A stretch of DNA of 64,000 nucleotides, taken from Mangrovibacter yixingensis. GTDB lineage: Bacteria > Pseudomonadota > Gammaproteobacteria > Enterobacterales > Enterobacteriaceae. Shown piece by piece: positions 37,184-45,201 of the stretch. Both the position numbers and the translations under genes were made by a program. Positions within the stretch are counted from its first letter, which is position 1. Each line of letters starts with the position of its first letter. The DNA lies in assembly GCF_020523985.1 (NCBI RefSeq), contig NZ_JAIVKM010000007.1, forward strand, positions 1 through 64,000. Direction: 5' to 3'. Below the pieces are notes generated by a model. That model was not told the origin of the DNA. It ran no database searches and worked only from the letters and a program-made list of their open reading frames with translations.

Positions 37184-38506
37184 ATGGCAACTTATGATGA
37201 GTACTTACCAGAATTACGGACTGCTTCGTTGTTCTGCGATATGACAGATGCTGAAATCCTTTTAGTGCTGAATGCCATGCAACCCCCCATCAAAAAAGGC
37301 CCTCCGCAAAAGCAAAAAATGGCAAATGGTGAAGAAAAGCTGAATACGTTTCGTATGGTGTTACGTAGCCATCCGGTGACACCTCTCGCTCCGCGCTACT
37401 TTAAATACGATATGCCGAAGTTTGGTGAACCTGGCATGTTGATGGCTGAGATCCCCGCTTTATCGCGAATGCAGGATTATGTTGTACCTCACGGCAGGCC
37501 TCATGGTGCTCCAGGGCGGCCGAAGCATACTCAGGAGATTGAAACTCTTGAGTTTACACCAGACATGATAACGGCGTTTTACAGTTCTGAATCAGCACCG
37601 GCTCAGGGTAAGATGCTACGGAATTTTTTGGGAATACTGGCGCAAAAAGTGTGTGATATTCGCCAGGAACTGTTTTTGTTACGTGACGGGCGCGACATGT
37701 ATTCAGGGTTAACGCTTAAGACTGATAAGGTTCTTCATATTCGGTCTGCGGGTGTTGCTGCCAATGTGGTAAAAAAAGCGGTTCGTTTGTGGAATGCCAT
37801 ACATCCTGAACTTCCTGCGGAATGTATTATTGGCGGTTCAGTTGACCTGATACATCAGGTCAAGGATGGAGCACCTTGTGATGTGTTGGTTATGGCCGAT
37901 GAAACGCTAATTAAATCAATGCTGATGCCAGATTATGTTACGGGCTACCGACTTTTTGCCGGAAATAAAATGGTGGTTATGGGGAGTGAGGAAAACCCAA
38001 TATCTCGTGATGACTGGCAGGAAAAATTACTGGCACCAGATGCGACATTTGGTCATTTCAGCCCGTGGGGCGACCCTGGAGGCTATCGCGCCGTTATGGC
38101 TATGTTACTGGCAGAAAAAATACATCCCGGTCTGAGTAATAAACTGATGCAACACCCTGGTCATAAAGGTATGGCTCGGCTAGCTGAACCAGAACCACAG
38201 CCAGCCATGTATACTTTTGGCTATTATTCCATGGCTGTTAGCCGGAATTTGCCTTTTGCTGAATTACCACCTGAGATGGATTTATCCGCGCCAGCGCTGG
38301 CTGAAACATACGCTACAGCGGTTTTCGCTATTAATGCAGGCACGATAGTAACAGGCGCACCCATTGCCCATGCTGTGACAATTCCTGTTGGTGCAAACAA
38401 TCCTGATTTAGCAAAGGCATTTTGCCAACTGTTTATGCAAAGTGATTTTTCGGCTGCGGGTTTCATCACGCGCAGTGGCGTTTATGGCGAAGATCCACTG
38501 GTGTAA
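37184..38506 (+). CDS. Cytoplasmic Crp-like domain fused to a WtpA-like oxyanion-binding domain
   Basis: 440 residues from ATG 37184, 8 bases after AGGAG; an in-frame ATG 25 codons upstream lacks a good site. Residues about 8-165 have the layout of a cyclic-nucleotide-binding domain: LPELRTASLFCDMTDAEILLVLN at the front and KMLRNFLGILAQKVCDIRQELFLLRD as the final helix, with a diverged central pocket and no helix-turn-helix. Residues about 180-440 resemble the tungstate/molybdate-binding protein WtpA/ModA: HIRSAG, ECIIGGSVDLIHQV, CDVLVMADETLI, WGDPGGYRAVMAMLLAEK (Asp297), YTFGYYSMAV. There is no signal peptide, so it should stay in the cytoplasm, unlike transport-binding proteins. The archaeal FEY glutamate that coordinates the metal appears as Gly346. 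It has no permease or ATPase neighbour and is probably monocistronic. An oxyanion or nucleotide sensor is the inference; function is unknown. Confidence 0.6.
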   Translation: MATYDEYLPELRTASLFCDMTDAEILLVLNAMQPPIKKGPPQKQKMANGEEKLNTFRMVLRSHPVTPLAPRYFKYDMPKFGEPGMLMAEIPALSRMQDYVVPHGRPHGAPGRPKHTQEIETLEFTPDMITAFYSSESAPAQGKMLRNFLGILAQKVCDIRQELFLLRDGRDMYSGLTLKTDKVLHIRSAGVAANVVKKAVRLWNAIHPELPAECIIGGSVDLIHQVKDGAPCDVLVMADETLIKSMLMPDYVTGYRLFAGNKMVVMGSEENPISRDDWQEKLLAPDATFGHFSPWGDPGGYRAVMAMLLAEKIHPGLSNKLMQHPGHKGMARLAEPEPQPAMYTFGYYSMAVSRNLPFAELPPEMDLSAPALAETYATAVFAINAGTIVTGAPIAHAVTIPVGANNPDLAKAFCQLFMQSDFSAAGFITRSGVYGEDPLV

Positions 38507-38575
38507 CCATTTGGAATAACAGGTTTTTACTTACCTGTTATTCACACTGGTTTACGCGCCTTAATAACAGGGATG

Positions 38576-40984
38576 TTATTTCACTTCAACCCACTGGTGC
38601 TGGTGGTACTGCCACACTTGCTGGTGTTCATCCAACTGGTACAGAAACAACCAGCCGTTATTTACCAGGTCCGCAACATCCTGGTGGCGTAACATAATCG
38701 CTTCAATTGCCGCTTGTGGGGCCTGAATAAAAGCACTTAACCGTACGGGTTGGTGGCGATACTGCTTCCCGTCATGAATCGACTGGTTTGATAAACCAAT
38801 ACGCAAATCCCCACCGTTACCTTCAAACACACCAATATGGCCGCCAACGACATTGTGCAGCAGCTTATTGCCACTGCCATATTTCTCTGGTGCTGTAACC
38901 GAGGCGTAATATTGCAGGTTGATCCAGTTCATCACCAACAGTGGCGCGGTCATGATTTTTTCCAGCTGGGTAAATTCCGGGTCTTCGCTGGCATGGTATT
39001 CGTGCAAAAACGCCCGCCCGGCAAAGTTCAGGTTGCGAGTCAGGCTACGGGGAGCAATAAACACCCCAGCGTTATTACACAAACCCCATTCTGGGCGCAT
39101 TTGTGCCCAGTTGGTTGCGCGTTGTTTAAAGAACCTGCTGGCTGCATCGGCATCTGGTACATCAGTAATGGCGAATTGTGCCGCACGGGTGATTCTTGCC
39201 TGGTTGCCAGCTTCGCTAACCCAGAAGCACCACGGCGCATCAGGTGCATCAAATACATTGAGGTCATCCGTGGTCGTGTTGTGCATGGCTGCGTAGAAAT
39301 GCGTATCATCAGGTATTGTCACACCAAATGCAGGCATCTCTGCTCTGACTGCTGAGTCATTTAACAACCAGGCCAGCACTTTGACATTCACTTCGCCAGT
39401 CTGGCCACCACAGGCACCACAATCAAGGCTGGATGACGTATGGTTATTGCAGGTTTGGCTACCATGCCCGCTTAGCAGAACCACTTTTGCTAACCTTTTG
39501 CTTATTCCCATCGCTTTCAGAATACCAGCACCCAACTCGGCTTTTTCTGTTGCCGTTAATGGTTGCTGATTGCGTTCCAGTTCCCATTCTTCGTTATTGC
39601 GAACATCGCGGTTGACGGGGTTCTCAGTACCGTGCTGTAACACAACACGCTTAAACAAACTAATCAGTTTCAGCAAACCACCCGCTTCAACCATACCCAG
39701 GTTGGATGACGGTTTTTCCAGGCTATTTTGCCAGCCGAGTTTGGTCAGACGTAAAATACGCTCTGGCTGCTTGTGGGTTTGCCGGGCGACTAAATTGGGT
39801 GCTAATAAACCCGGCAACTGTGGCCGGGAAAGGCTTCCATCCCAGGTTTGATAACGGATGGGGATACCAAAGAACCCGGCAAAACCTAATGTTTCAATCC
39901 CGTCATTTTGGTTTTCCAGTGCCCGACGCATGGGTTCTGAACGTACATCAATACAAAAAATCGCCTGTAATTCTGGCCGCTCCAGTTCACGAACCGGTTT
40001 TGCCGCTTTAATTTGCGCTATCCATGGGCGTTGTACACTAAGTTCCAGAGCTCGCTGCCACACCCAGAGTGGTGTCAGTTGTTGTTGGGCAAGGTGGTAA
40101 GATGCCTCAACATGGCTTGCCTGGTGGTGAATCGCCTGGCGAATCTCTGTGGCCGTTTTCTCATGGTGTTGGCGTAACCACTGCATTAATACGGTATCCC
40201 ATGCCAGCAATATGGCACTTAACCCGAGTGTATGCGGCACATCAATATGCTGGTTTTCGAGGCCAGCCTGCCAGTCGAGCCATGACTGCCAGCCTGCCCA
40301 GCCTGATAACTGGTGCAGAGATGCCAGCATAAAGGCCTCCGCCCCTGCGCTATCTTCCCAGGTGTTTTGCCAGCGGTTACCCACTTCCTCAAGTAACTCG
40401 TTAATCGTCTTCGGCAGCGCACGGAAATAGGCCAGCAAATCCACCCCTAACAAGGTTTTAATGCCCTTATCCCTTGCCACGACTTCTAACCAACTTTGGT
40501 AAAGATGTTCACCATTTTTCCCTGTTGAATCGAACCGCTCCGGGTACTGATGGTAAAGTGCAATAAACTGACTTACCTGCTGAACTATCTCTTGTGCCCA
40601 ACTGTGGCCTTGATCTGAAGGGATAATCTCATCCATTAACATCGCCAGCGTTTCCCAGCGGGTTATCAGGCTGGAATCGTTATGTTGCAGGTCTTCTTCC
40701 ATCTGTGCGGGTGTCAGTGAACAGTGCAGCTCTGCCAGCGCCTTTGATAAATGCTCCGGGGTGATTTGTTTACCCCACAACTGGCGGTAATAGCTTTTAT
40801 TCATCAACCCGGTAATGCCACAAATCACGGCTTGTTTCGCGAAAGCCTGCGCAATATTTTCGTGGCGCTGTTGCCACCAGGGGTTGACGGCGACAGACTG
40901 GTCTAGTGGCCACGCGGGTGCAATAGATGCAGCAACCTGCCGGGCGATACCTGACCAGGCCAGTTCTGTTGATTGTTCAGTCAT
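38576..40984 (-). CDS. dabA: DabA, inorganic carbon transporter catalytic subunit (DUF2309/UPF0753)
   Basis: 802 residues. The beta-carbonic-anhydrase-like zinc site of DabA is intact: Cys344 and Asp346 in FCIDVRSE, His507 in LSGHGSQT and Cys522 in SLDCGACGG, with the 15-residue His-Cys spacing of Halothiobacillus DabA. The complex is thought to turn CO2 into bicarbonate vectorially in the cytoplasm. Start ATG 40984 shares one base with the dabB stop (TAATG) and follows CGGAGG, so the two are coupled. Not present near oriC in E. coli. Confidence 0.85.
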   Translation of the reverse strand: MTEQSTELAWSGIARQVAASIAPAWPLDQSVAVNPWWQQRHENIAQAFAKQAVICGITGLMNKSYYRQLWGKQITPEHLSKALAELHCSLTPAQMEEDLQHNDSSLITRWETLAMLMDEIIPSDQGHSWAQEIVQQVSQFIALYHQYPERFDSTGKNGEHLYQSWLEVVARDKGIKTLLGVDLLAYFRALPKTINELLEEVGNRWQNTWEDSAGAEAFMLASLHQLSGWAGWQSWLDWQAGLENQHIDVPHTLGLSAILLAWDTVLMQWLRQHHEKTATEIRQAIHHQASHVEASYHLAQQQLTPLWVWQRALELSVQRPWIAQIKAAKPVRELERPELQAIFCIDVRSEPMRRALENQNDGIETLGFAGFFGIPIRYQTWDGSLSRPQLPGLLAPNLVARQTHKQPERILRLTKLGWQNSLEKPSSNLGMVEAGGLLKLISLFKRVVLQHGTENPVNRDVRNNEEWELERNQQPLTATEKAELGAGILKAMGISKRLAKVVLLSGHGSQTCNNHTSSSLDCGACGGQTGEVNVKVLAWLLNDSAVRAEMPAFGVTIPDDTHFYAAMHNTTTDDLNVFDAPDAPWCFWVSEAGNQARITRAAQFAITDVPDADAASRFFKQRATNWAQMRPEWGLCNNAGVFIAPRSLTRNLNFAGRAFLHEYHASEDPEFTQLEKIMTAPLLVMNWINLQYYASVTAPEKYGSGNKLLHNVVGGHIGVFEGNGGDLRIGLSNQSIHDGKQYRHQPVRLSAFIQAPQAAIEAIMLRHQDVADLVNNGWLFLYQLDEHQQVWQYHQHQWVEVK

Positions 40985-42366
40985 TATTTGGCCTCCGTTT
41001 TTATCTGCTGCCAACGTGCATGTTGTAGTTCAATCAGTGATGCGCTTGGCCACAATTTCAGAGTTAACCGCGTAGCCCATTCATCAAGGTAAGCACCGGC
41101 ATTGAGCCAGATAAACAAGCGCTTAACCCAGCTAATATGAGGCCAGTATTGCAAAGCCATGGAGAGGGCGAACAGGCTGAAGAACAGCAGGGCGACAAAA
41201 CTGTCAGCATAAATATTTAGCGGAGCATCCATTCCCATCAAAATACTTAAATGGTGTTTTGCTGTGGTATAGAGCACCAGCAGCCCTGCAGCGAATGCCA
41301 GAGTGATGGCGATACGTGGCAGGCTGCCACTGTCCCATCGGCTAAGGCTTGGAAGGAGCAGCGCGCTGAGTGCAAACCAAATCAGCACTGTTGCCGCAAG
41401 GCTGGTCATCATGGCGAATTGCCACTGCGCAATACCAATCATGATAAGAGCGAAAGTGAGTGCCAGTGCCCAGTGGCGTACACGCGGCTTAACGCCACCC
41501 GCCAGTTTTGCCGCCAGGTAGTGGTTAACGGTATTTCCGCTGTTAAGAAAGGAAAACGATTTATAAAACGAGTGTGCAAACAGGTGTAACAGCGCCATTT
41601 CATATAACCCGAGGCCAATCTCCACCAGCATCAGCCCCATTTGTGAGCTGGTAGACCAGGCGAGCTTCACCTTTATGCTGATGCGTGTAGTGCTCACCAG
41701 TCCGGTAATGGTGGTGCTGATTCCGGCCAGAATTACCAGAAACCAGCATGCAGCCGGGCTTGCCGCCAGCACAGGGGAAAAAAACAACAGCAGGATACCG
41801 CCAAGGTTTACGATACCGGCGTGCAACAGTGCGGAAACTGGCGTAGGCGCTTCCACCACCTGAATTAGCCAGCCATGAACCGGAAGTTGTGCACATTTGA
41901 TCAGCGCCACCGCAGCAAGTAACACGGCGGCAATAGTGAGTTGCGTACTGCCTGCAGTCCCTGCAGCGCGTTGTATAATTTCACTAATGGTGGCGGTGTG
42001 AAACTGGCTGTAGAGCGCAATAAAAGCCCCAGCCAGTAACACTTCACTCAGGCGGGCGAGCAGAAATTTTTTATGTGCCGCCAGTTGTGCCCTGGGGCGC
42101 TCCGGGTAGAACAGAATCAGTCGATGCAGGCACAGGCTGACACTCACCCATGCAGCCCAAAACAGAAGTAAGTGGTTACTGATGATCACCAGAACGACAG
42201 CGGTGATGGTCATCAGTAACGCGCGCAAGAAGCGGCCTCGTTCACTTTCTCCACTGAACGCCACCCAACTGTAACGCACGATAGTGATACCCAAAATGGC
42301 TATCAATCCCAGCAGCATCAGTTTGAGCGGTGTGACCATGAATAAAGAAAACATGATAGATCTCAC
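40984..42366 (-). CDS. dabB: DabB, NADH-dehydrogenase-ND5-like membrane subunit
   Basis: 460 residues of about 12-14 hydrophobic segments with the proton-pumping core of the Mrp/ND5 family: LIKCAQLPVHGWLIQVVEAPTPVSALLHAGIVNLGGIL and STSSQMGLMLVEIGLGLYEMALLHLFAHSFYKS. It is the cation-coupled partner that energises DabA. Respiratory complex I is ruled out by the absence of other nuo genes and by coupling to dabA. Divergent from a LysR regulator. Confidence 0.85.
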   Translation of the reverse strand: MRSIMFSLFMVTPLKLMLLGLIAILGITIVRYSWVAFSGESERGRFLRALLMTITAVVLVIISNHLLLFWAAWVSVSLCLHRLILFYPERPRAQLAAHKKFLLARLSEVLLAGAFIALYSQFHTATISEIIQRAAGTAGSTQLTIAAVLLAAVALIKCAQLPVHGWLIQVVEAPTPVSALLHAGIVNLGGILLLFFSPVLAASPAACWFLVILAGISTTITGLVSTTRISIKVKLAWSTSSQMGLMLVEIGLGLYEMALLHLFAHSFYKSFSFLNSGNTVNHYLAAKLAGGVKPRVRHWALALTFALIMIGIAQWQFAMMTSLAATVLIWFALSALLLPSLSRWDSGSLPRIAITLAFAAGLLVLYTTAKHHLSILMGMDAPLNIYADSFVALLFFSLFALSMALQYWPHISWVKRLFIWLNAGAYLDEWATRLTLKLWPSASLIELQHARWQQIKTEAK

Positions 42367-42463
42367 ATAATTGACAGTAGCCGTATTCTGGATTGTTGTT
42401 TAAATTAAGTAAAATATATATTAAATAAAAAAGCGTTCTGTTTTACAGAATGGTTGGAATCTA
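42367..42463. promoter_or_regulatory. dabBA / lysR divergent promoter region
   Basis: 97 bases, strongly AT-rich, including an AATATATATT palindrome near 42413. It must contain both promoters and the LysR-type operator (T-N11-A); several weak candidates exist and none stands out. Confidence 0.5.
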
Positions 42464-43345
42464 ATGAGCCGACTCAATTACCATCACCTCTATTACTTCT
42501 GGCAGGTCGCCCGGCAAGGGAACCTGACTCAGGCTGCACAGAAATTACACATTTCTCAATCTGCGTTGTCCTCGCAAATCAAGCAGTTAGAGAAAAGCCT
42601 GAATGTTGATTTATTTATTCGGGAAGGCCGTAAACTGACTCTGACGGAGAGTGGCTACCATGCCATGAACTATGCCGATGAAATCTTTAAAAATGGTGAA
42701 GAGCTGGAACAACTGCTGACAACGGGTACCGCGTTACCCAGTGCGCCACTGCGTATTGGTATTCTTTCTACGATTTCACGTAACTTTATTGATCAATTCA
42801 TCCAGCCATTGATTCAGCAGAATGACTGCCGTTTTTCACTGCAATCCATGAGCCAGACGGGGTTATTAAATGCAATGGCTGAGCTACAACTCGACCTGGC
42901 GCTCACCAATATTCCCGTCAGAAGTGCCAGCACCAATAACTGGCAAAGCCGGGTTCTGGCGCGCCAGCCGGTGGCGATTATTGGCCCACCCGGGCTCGCG
43001 TTAACGAAAGAATTTGGTGAAAGCTATCGCCACCAGCGTTGGGTATTGCCCTATGGTGAGAACCCGCTGCGTGCGGCATTTGATGCTTTTGCCGCACAAT
43101 ATCACTTGTTACCGGAAATAGTGGCTGAGTCTGACGACATGGCAATGCTGCGTTTGTTAACCCGCGACACTGGCGCACTGGCTGTAATGCCACCGGTGGT
43201 GGTGAAGGATGAGCTGGATTCCGGCGAGCTGAAAAGCTATATGCTGTTGCCTAATGTGTACGAAAATTTCTATGCGGTTTCCGCCCAACGGCGTGTAGTT
43301 CACCCCAAGCTGGGTATGTTGCTCAGGCCGCTGGTGGATGAGTAA
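42464..43345 (+). CDS. LysR-family regulator of the dab genes (NhaR-like)
   Basis: 293 residues. The N-terminal helix-turn-helix is LNYHHLYYFWQVARQGNLTQAAQKLHISQSALSSQIKQLE within residues 3-45, closest in feel to NhaR. The effector domain starts near 90 (APLRIGILSTISRNF). The divergent position and short spacer indicate that it controls dabBA, probably in response to CO2/bicarbonate, pH or Na+. An AATACT/AGTATT stem at 43369-43387 follows it. Confidence 0.8.
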   Translation: MSRLNYHHLYYFWQVARQGNLTQAAQKLHISQSALSSQIKQLEKSLNVDLFIREGRKLTLTESGYHAMNYADEIFKNGEELEQLLTTGTALPSAPLRIGILSTISRNFIDQFIQPLIQQNDCRFSLQSMSQTGLLNAMAELQLDLALTNIPVRSASTNNWQSRVLARQPVAIIGPPGLALTKEFGESYRHQRWVLPYGENPLRAAFDAFAAQYHLLPEIVAESDDMAMLRLLTRDTGALAVMPPVVVKDELDSGELKSYMLLPNVYENFYAVSAQRRVVHPKLGMLLRPLVDE

Positions 43346-43456
43346 CTGCATGGCAATGGGTGCTTATCAATACTAAAAACCAGTATTAACAAATAGTTAG
43401 TACGAGTTAGTGAACGTTTACGCACAAGCATTCGCTAGCCTGTTTGTAAAACGTAG

Positions 43457-43840
43457 AATGCTCGTTTTGGTGAAGTCGCAGAGATAAAGAAAAGCCAAAC
43501 GCGTTTAGTAATAAACGCTTTACCAGATGCGCTGTACTTCAAAGCAGCAGATACCCTGATATTCAAAAATCTGGCAACAATATCGAGCATTTTTAACGGT
43601 ATTGATAAGCTGTACACAGAAGCAACAAAAGAAGAGGCTGAGCAGTTTTTAGATGCACAGTTTATAGCGCTCGGTAAAGACTACAACGTAGATAGCGTCT
43701 CCAAACCCAATAGAAAACGTATTGGCCTTGCTATGGCGACACTTGATGATATGTCGGCAGACGATAAAGCCAACATGCTTGATTACATCGACGGTTACTG
43801 TGGTGAACAGAAGTTTAAACTCTGTCACCTCTATGGATAA
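43457..43840 (+). pseudogene. C-terminal remnant of a DUF4868 (KwaB-like) protein
   Basis: An open frame of 127 codons ends in TAA at 43840. It is preceded in frame by TAG (43454) and has no start codon or ribosome site before its middle. Readable segments include EVAEIKKSQTRLVINALP, LYFKAADTLIFKNL and ADDKANMLDYIDGY, a layout matching the C-terminal part of DUF4868 proteins such as KwaB of the Kiwa anti-phage system. The N-terminal half and any kwaA are missing; the break lies at about 43380-43456. The family call rests on memory of the domain and is moderate. Confidence 0.5.
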
Positions 43841-43878
43841 AAATAGCCACCCATCAGTAAAGTAAGAAGGTTGATTCA

Positions 43879-44904
43879 ATGATTGATAACACCCCACAAG
43901 CTCCGCATGGTGAATTTGTCCTGTTTACCAGTGCCGATGGTAGAACTCGCGTAGAGTGTCGCTTTGAGTCAGATACCTTGTGGCTTTCACAAGCAATGAT
44001 TGGCGAGCTCTATGGTAAGGCAAAAGCAACTATTAGCGAGCATATAAAAAATATCTTTGCGGAAGGCGAATTGGACGAAAATTCAGTTGTTCGGTTTTAC
44101 CGAACAACTGCGGCTGATGGTAAATCATACAACGTTCAATACTTCAGCTTACCACTAGTATTGGCTGTTGGTTATCGCGTCCGTTCAAGCCGTGGTACTC
44201 AATTCCGCCAATGGGCAACACAAACCTTGGAAGAGTATTTGATCAAAGGATTTGCCATGGACGACGAGCGGTTGAAAAATCCCCCTGTTGGCCATTCTGC
44301 GGTGCCCGATTACTTTGATGAAATGCTGGAACGCATTCGTGATATCCGCGCCAGTGAGCGTCGCGTTTATCTGCGGGTGAAAGAAATCTTTACCATGGCT
44401 GCCGATTACGAGCCATCTAACCAAGAGACCAACCGCTTCTTCCAAATCATTCAGAACAAGCTGCATTATGCTTGTACGCATATGACCGCCGCTGAGCTTA
44501 TTGCCAGCCGTGTGGATGCCAGTAAGCCAGATATGGGCTTAACCAGCTATAAAGGCGATGAAGTACGCAAGACAGACGTTACTGTTGCCAAGAACTACCT
44601 GCATGAAGACGAAATCAAAGAGCTTAATCGCATCGTCAATATGTGGCTCGACTTTGCCGAGGACCAGGCGCTGCGCCGCAAGCAGGTATTCTTGCAGGAC
44701 TGGGCCGATAAGCTAGACCAGTTTTTAAGTTTTAATGATCGGGATGTATTAAGCGGAGCAGGAAAAATATCCAAGAAAGACGCTGATGAAAAAGCGAAAT
44801 TGGAGTTTGACCGCTTTGCAGAACAGCGCCGTTGTTTAAAAGAAGCCGAAGGCGCACGGGCCAACATTGCAGCACTCAAAGCTATACTCAAAAAAGACCA
44901 ATAG
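43879..44904 (+). CDS. rhuM: RhuM-family protein
   Basis: 341 residues, the usual length of the virulence protein RhuM family (PF13310) first named in a Salmonella pathogenicity island. The conserved core is LWLSQAMIGELYGKAKATISEHIKNIF (a helix-turn-helix-like segment), VVRFYRTTAADGKSYNVQYFSLPLVLAVGYRVRS and QFRQWATQTLEEYL, recalling Bro/antirepressor N-terminal domains. The C-terminal third is helical and charged. The gene starts 38 bases after the DUF4868 remnant with an AGAAGG site. RhuM genes are typical cargo of genomic islands and often lie next to defence genes; the biochemical function is unknown. Confidence 0.85.
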   Translation: MIDNTPQAPHGEFVLFTSADGRTRVECRFESDTLWLSQAMIGELYGKAKATISEHIKNIFAEGELDENSVVRFYRTTAADGKSYNVQYFSLPLVLAVGYRVRSSRGTQFRQWATQTLEEYLIKGFAMDDERLKNPPVGHSAVPDYFDEMLERIRDIRASERRVYLRVKEIFTMAADYEPSNQETNRFFQIIQNKLHYACTHMTAAELIASRVDASKPDMGLTSYKGDEVRKTDVTVAKNYLHEDEIKELNRIVNMWLDFAEDQALRRKQVFLQDWADKLDQFLSFNDRDVLSGAGKISKKDADEKAKLEFDRFAEQRRCLKEAEGARANIAALKAILKKDQ

Positions 44905-45040
44905 CCGCTATCTATCTGTTCAAAAGTGGGTAGTGACAACGGTGGAGAGAATAGTACACAAGCGCTGTTAGCGCGTAGGCCATTCTTATCTGGATTTCGT
45001 TATATCATGCTGATTTTAATTGGTTTTTATCATCTTGTGT

Positions 45041-45081
45041 GCCCTGTGTGCGCCAGAATTTATCTGTGGTGCGCACAGGGC
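45041..45081. repeat. Imperfect 15-bp inverted repeat downstream of rhuM
   Basis: GCCCTGTGTGCGCCA (45041-45055) and TGGTGCGCACAGGGC (45067-45081) pair at 13 of 15 positions with an 11-base gap. Possibly a rhuM transcript terminator without T-run, or a recombination or protein-binding remnant at the island edge. Confidence 0.55.
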
Positions 45082-45183
45082 GCAAGAATCGACAAAACCC
45101 TTCAAATCACTTCCTATCCCAAAAAACAAAATTATTTTAAAATCATAATGTTGTTTTGATTTGGTTTGATGCGTTTTACTCTT

Positions 45184-45201
45184 TTACTTCCCAATACAAA
45201 A
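45184..45201 (-). other. SGI1-type attachment core in the 3' end of mnmE
   Basis: The last 18 bases of mnmE read TTTTGTATTGGGAAGTAA. The known attachment core of Salmonella genomic island 1 and relatives at trmE (mnmE) is TTCTGTATTGGGAAGTAA, one base different. No integrase gene and no second copy were found in the window. Confidence 0.7.

Noticed and set aside
40984-42366. Assigning the ND5-like gene to respiratory complex I or an Mrp antiporter
   Set aside because: There are no other nuo or mrp genes nearby, and it is coupled by TAATG overlap to dabA, the standard DabB arrangement.
45107-45131. A second, degenerate copy of the mnmE attachment core
   Set aside because: The bases CACTTCC and AAAACAAAA recall the core, but gaps and mismatches are needed and the match is no better than expected in AT-rich DNA.
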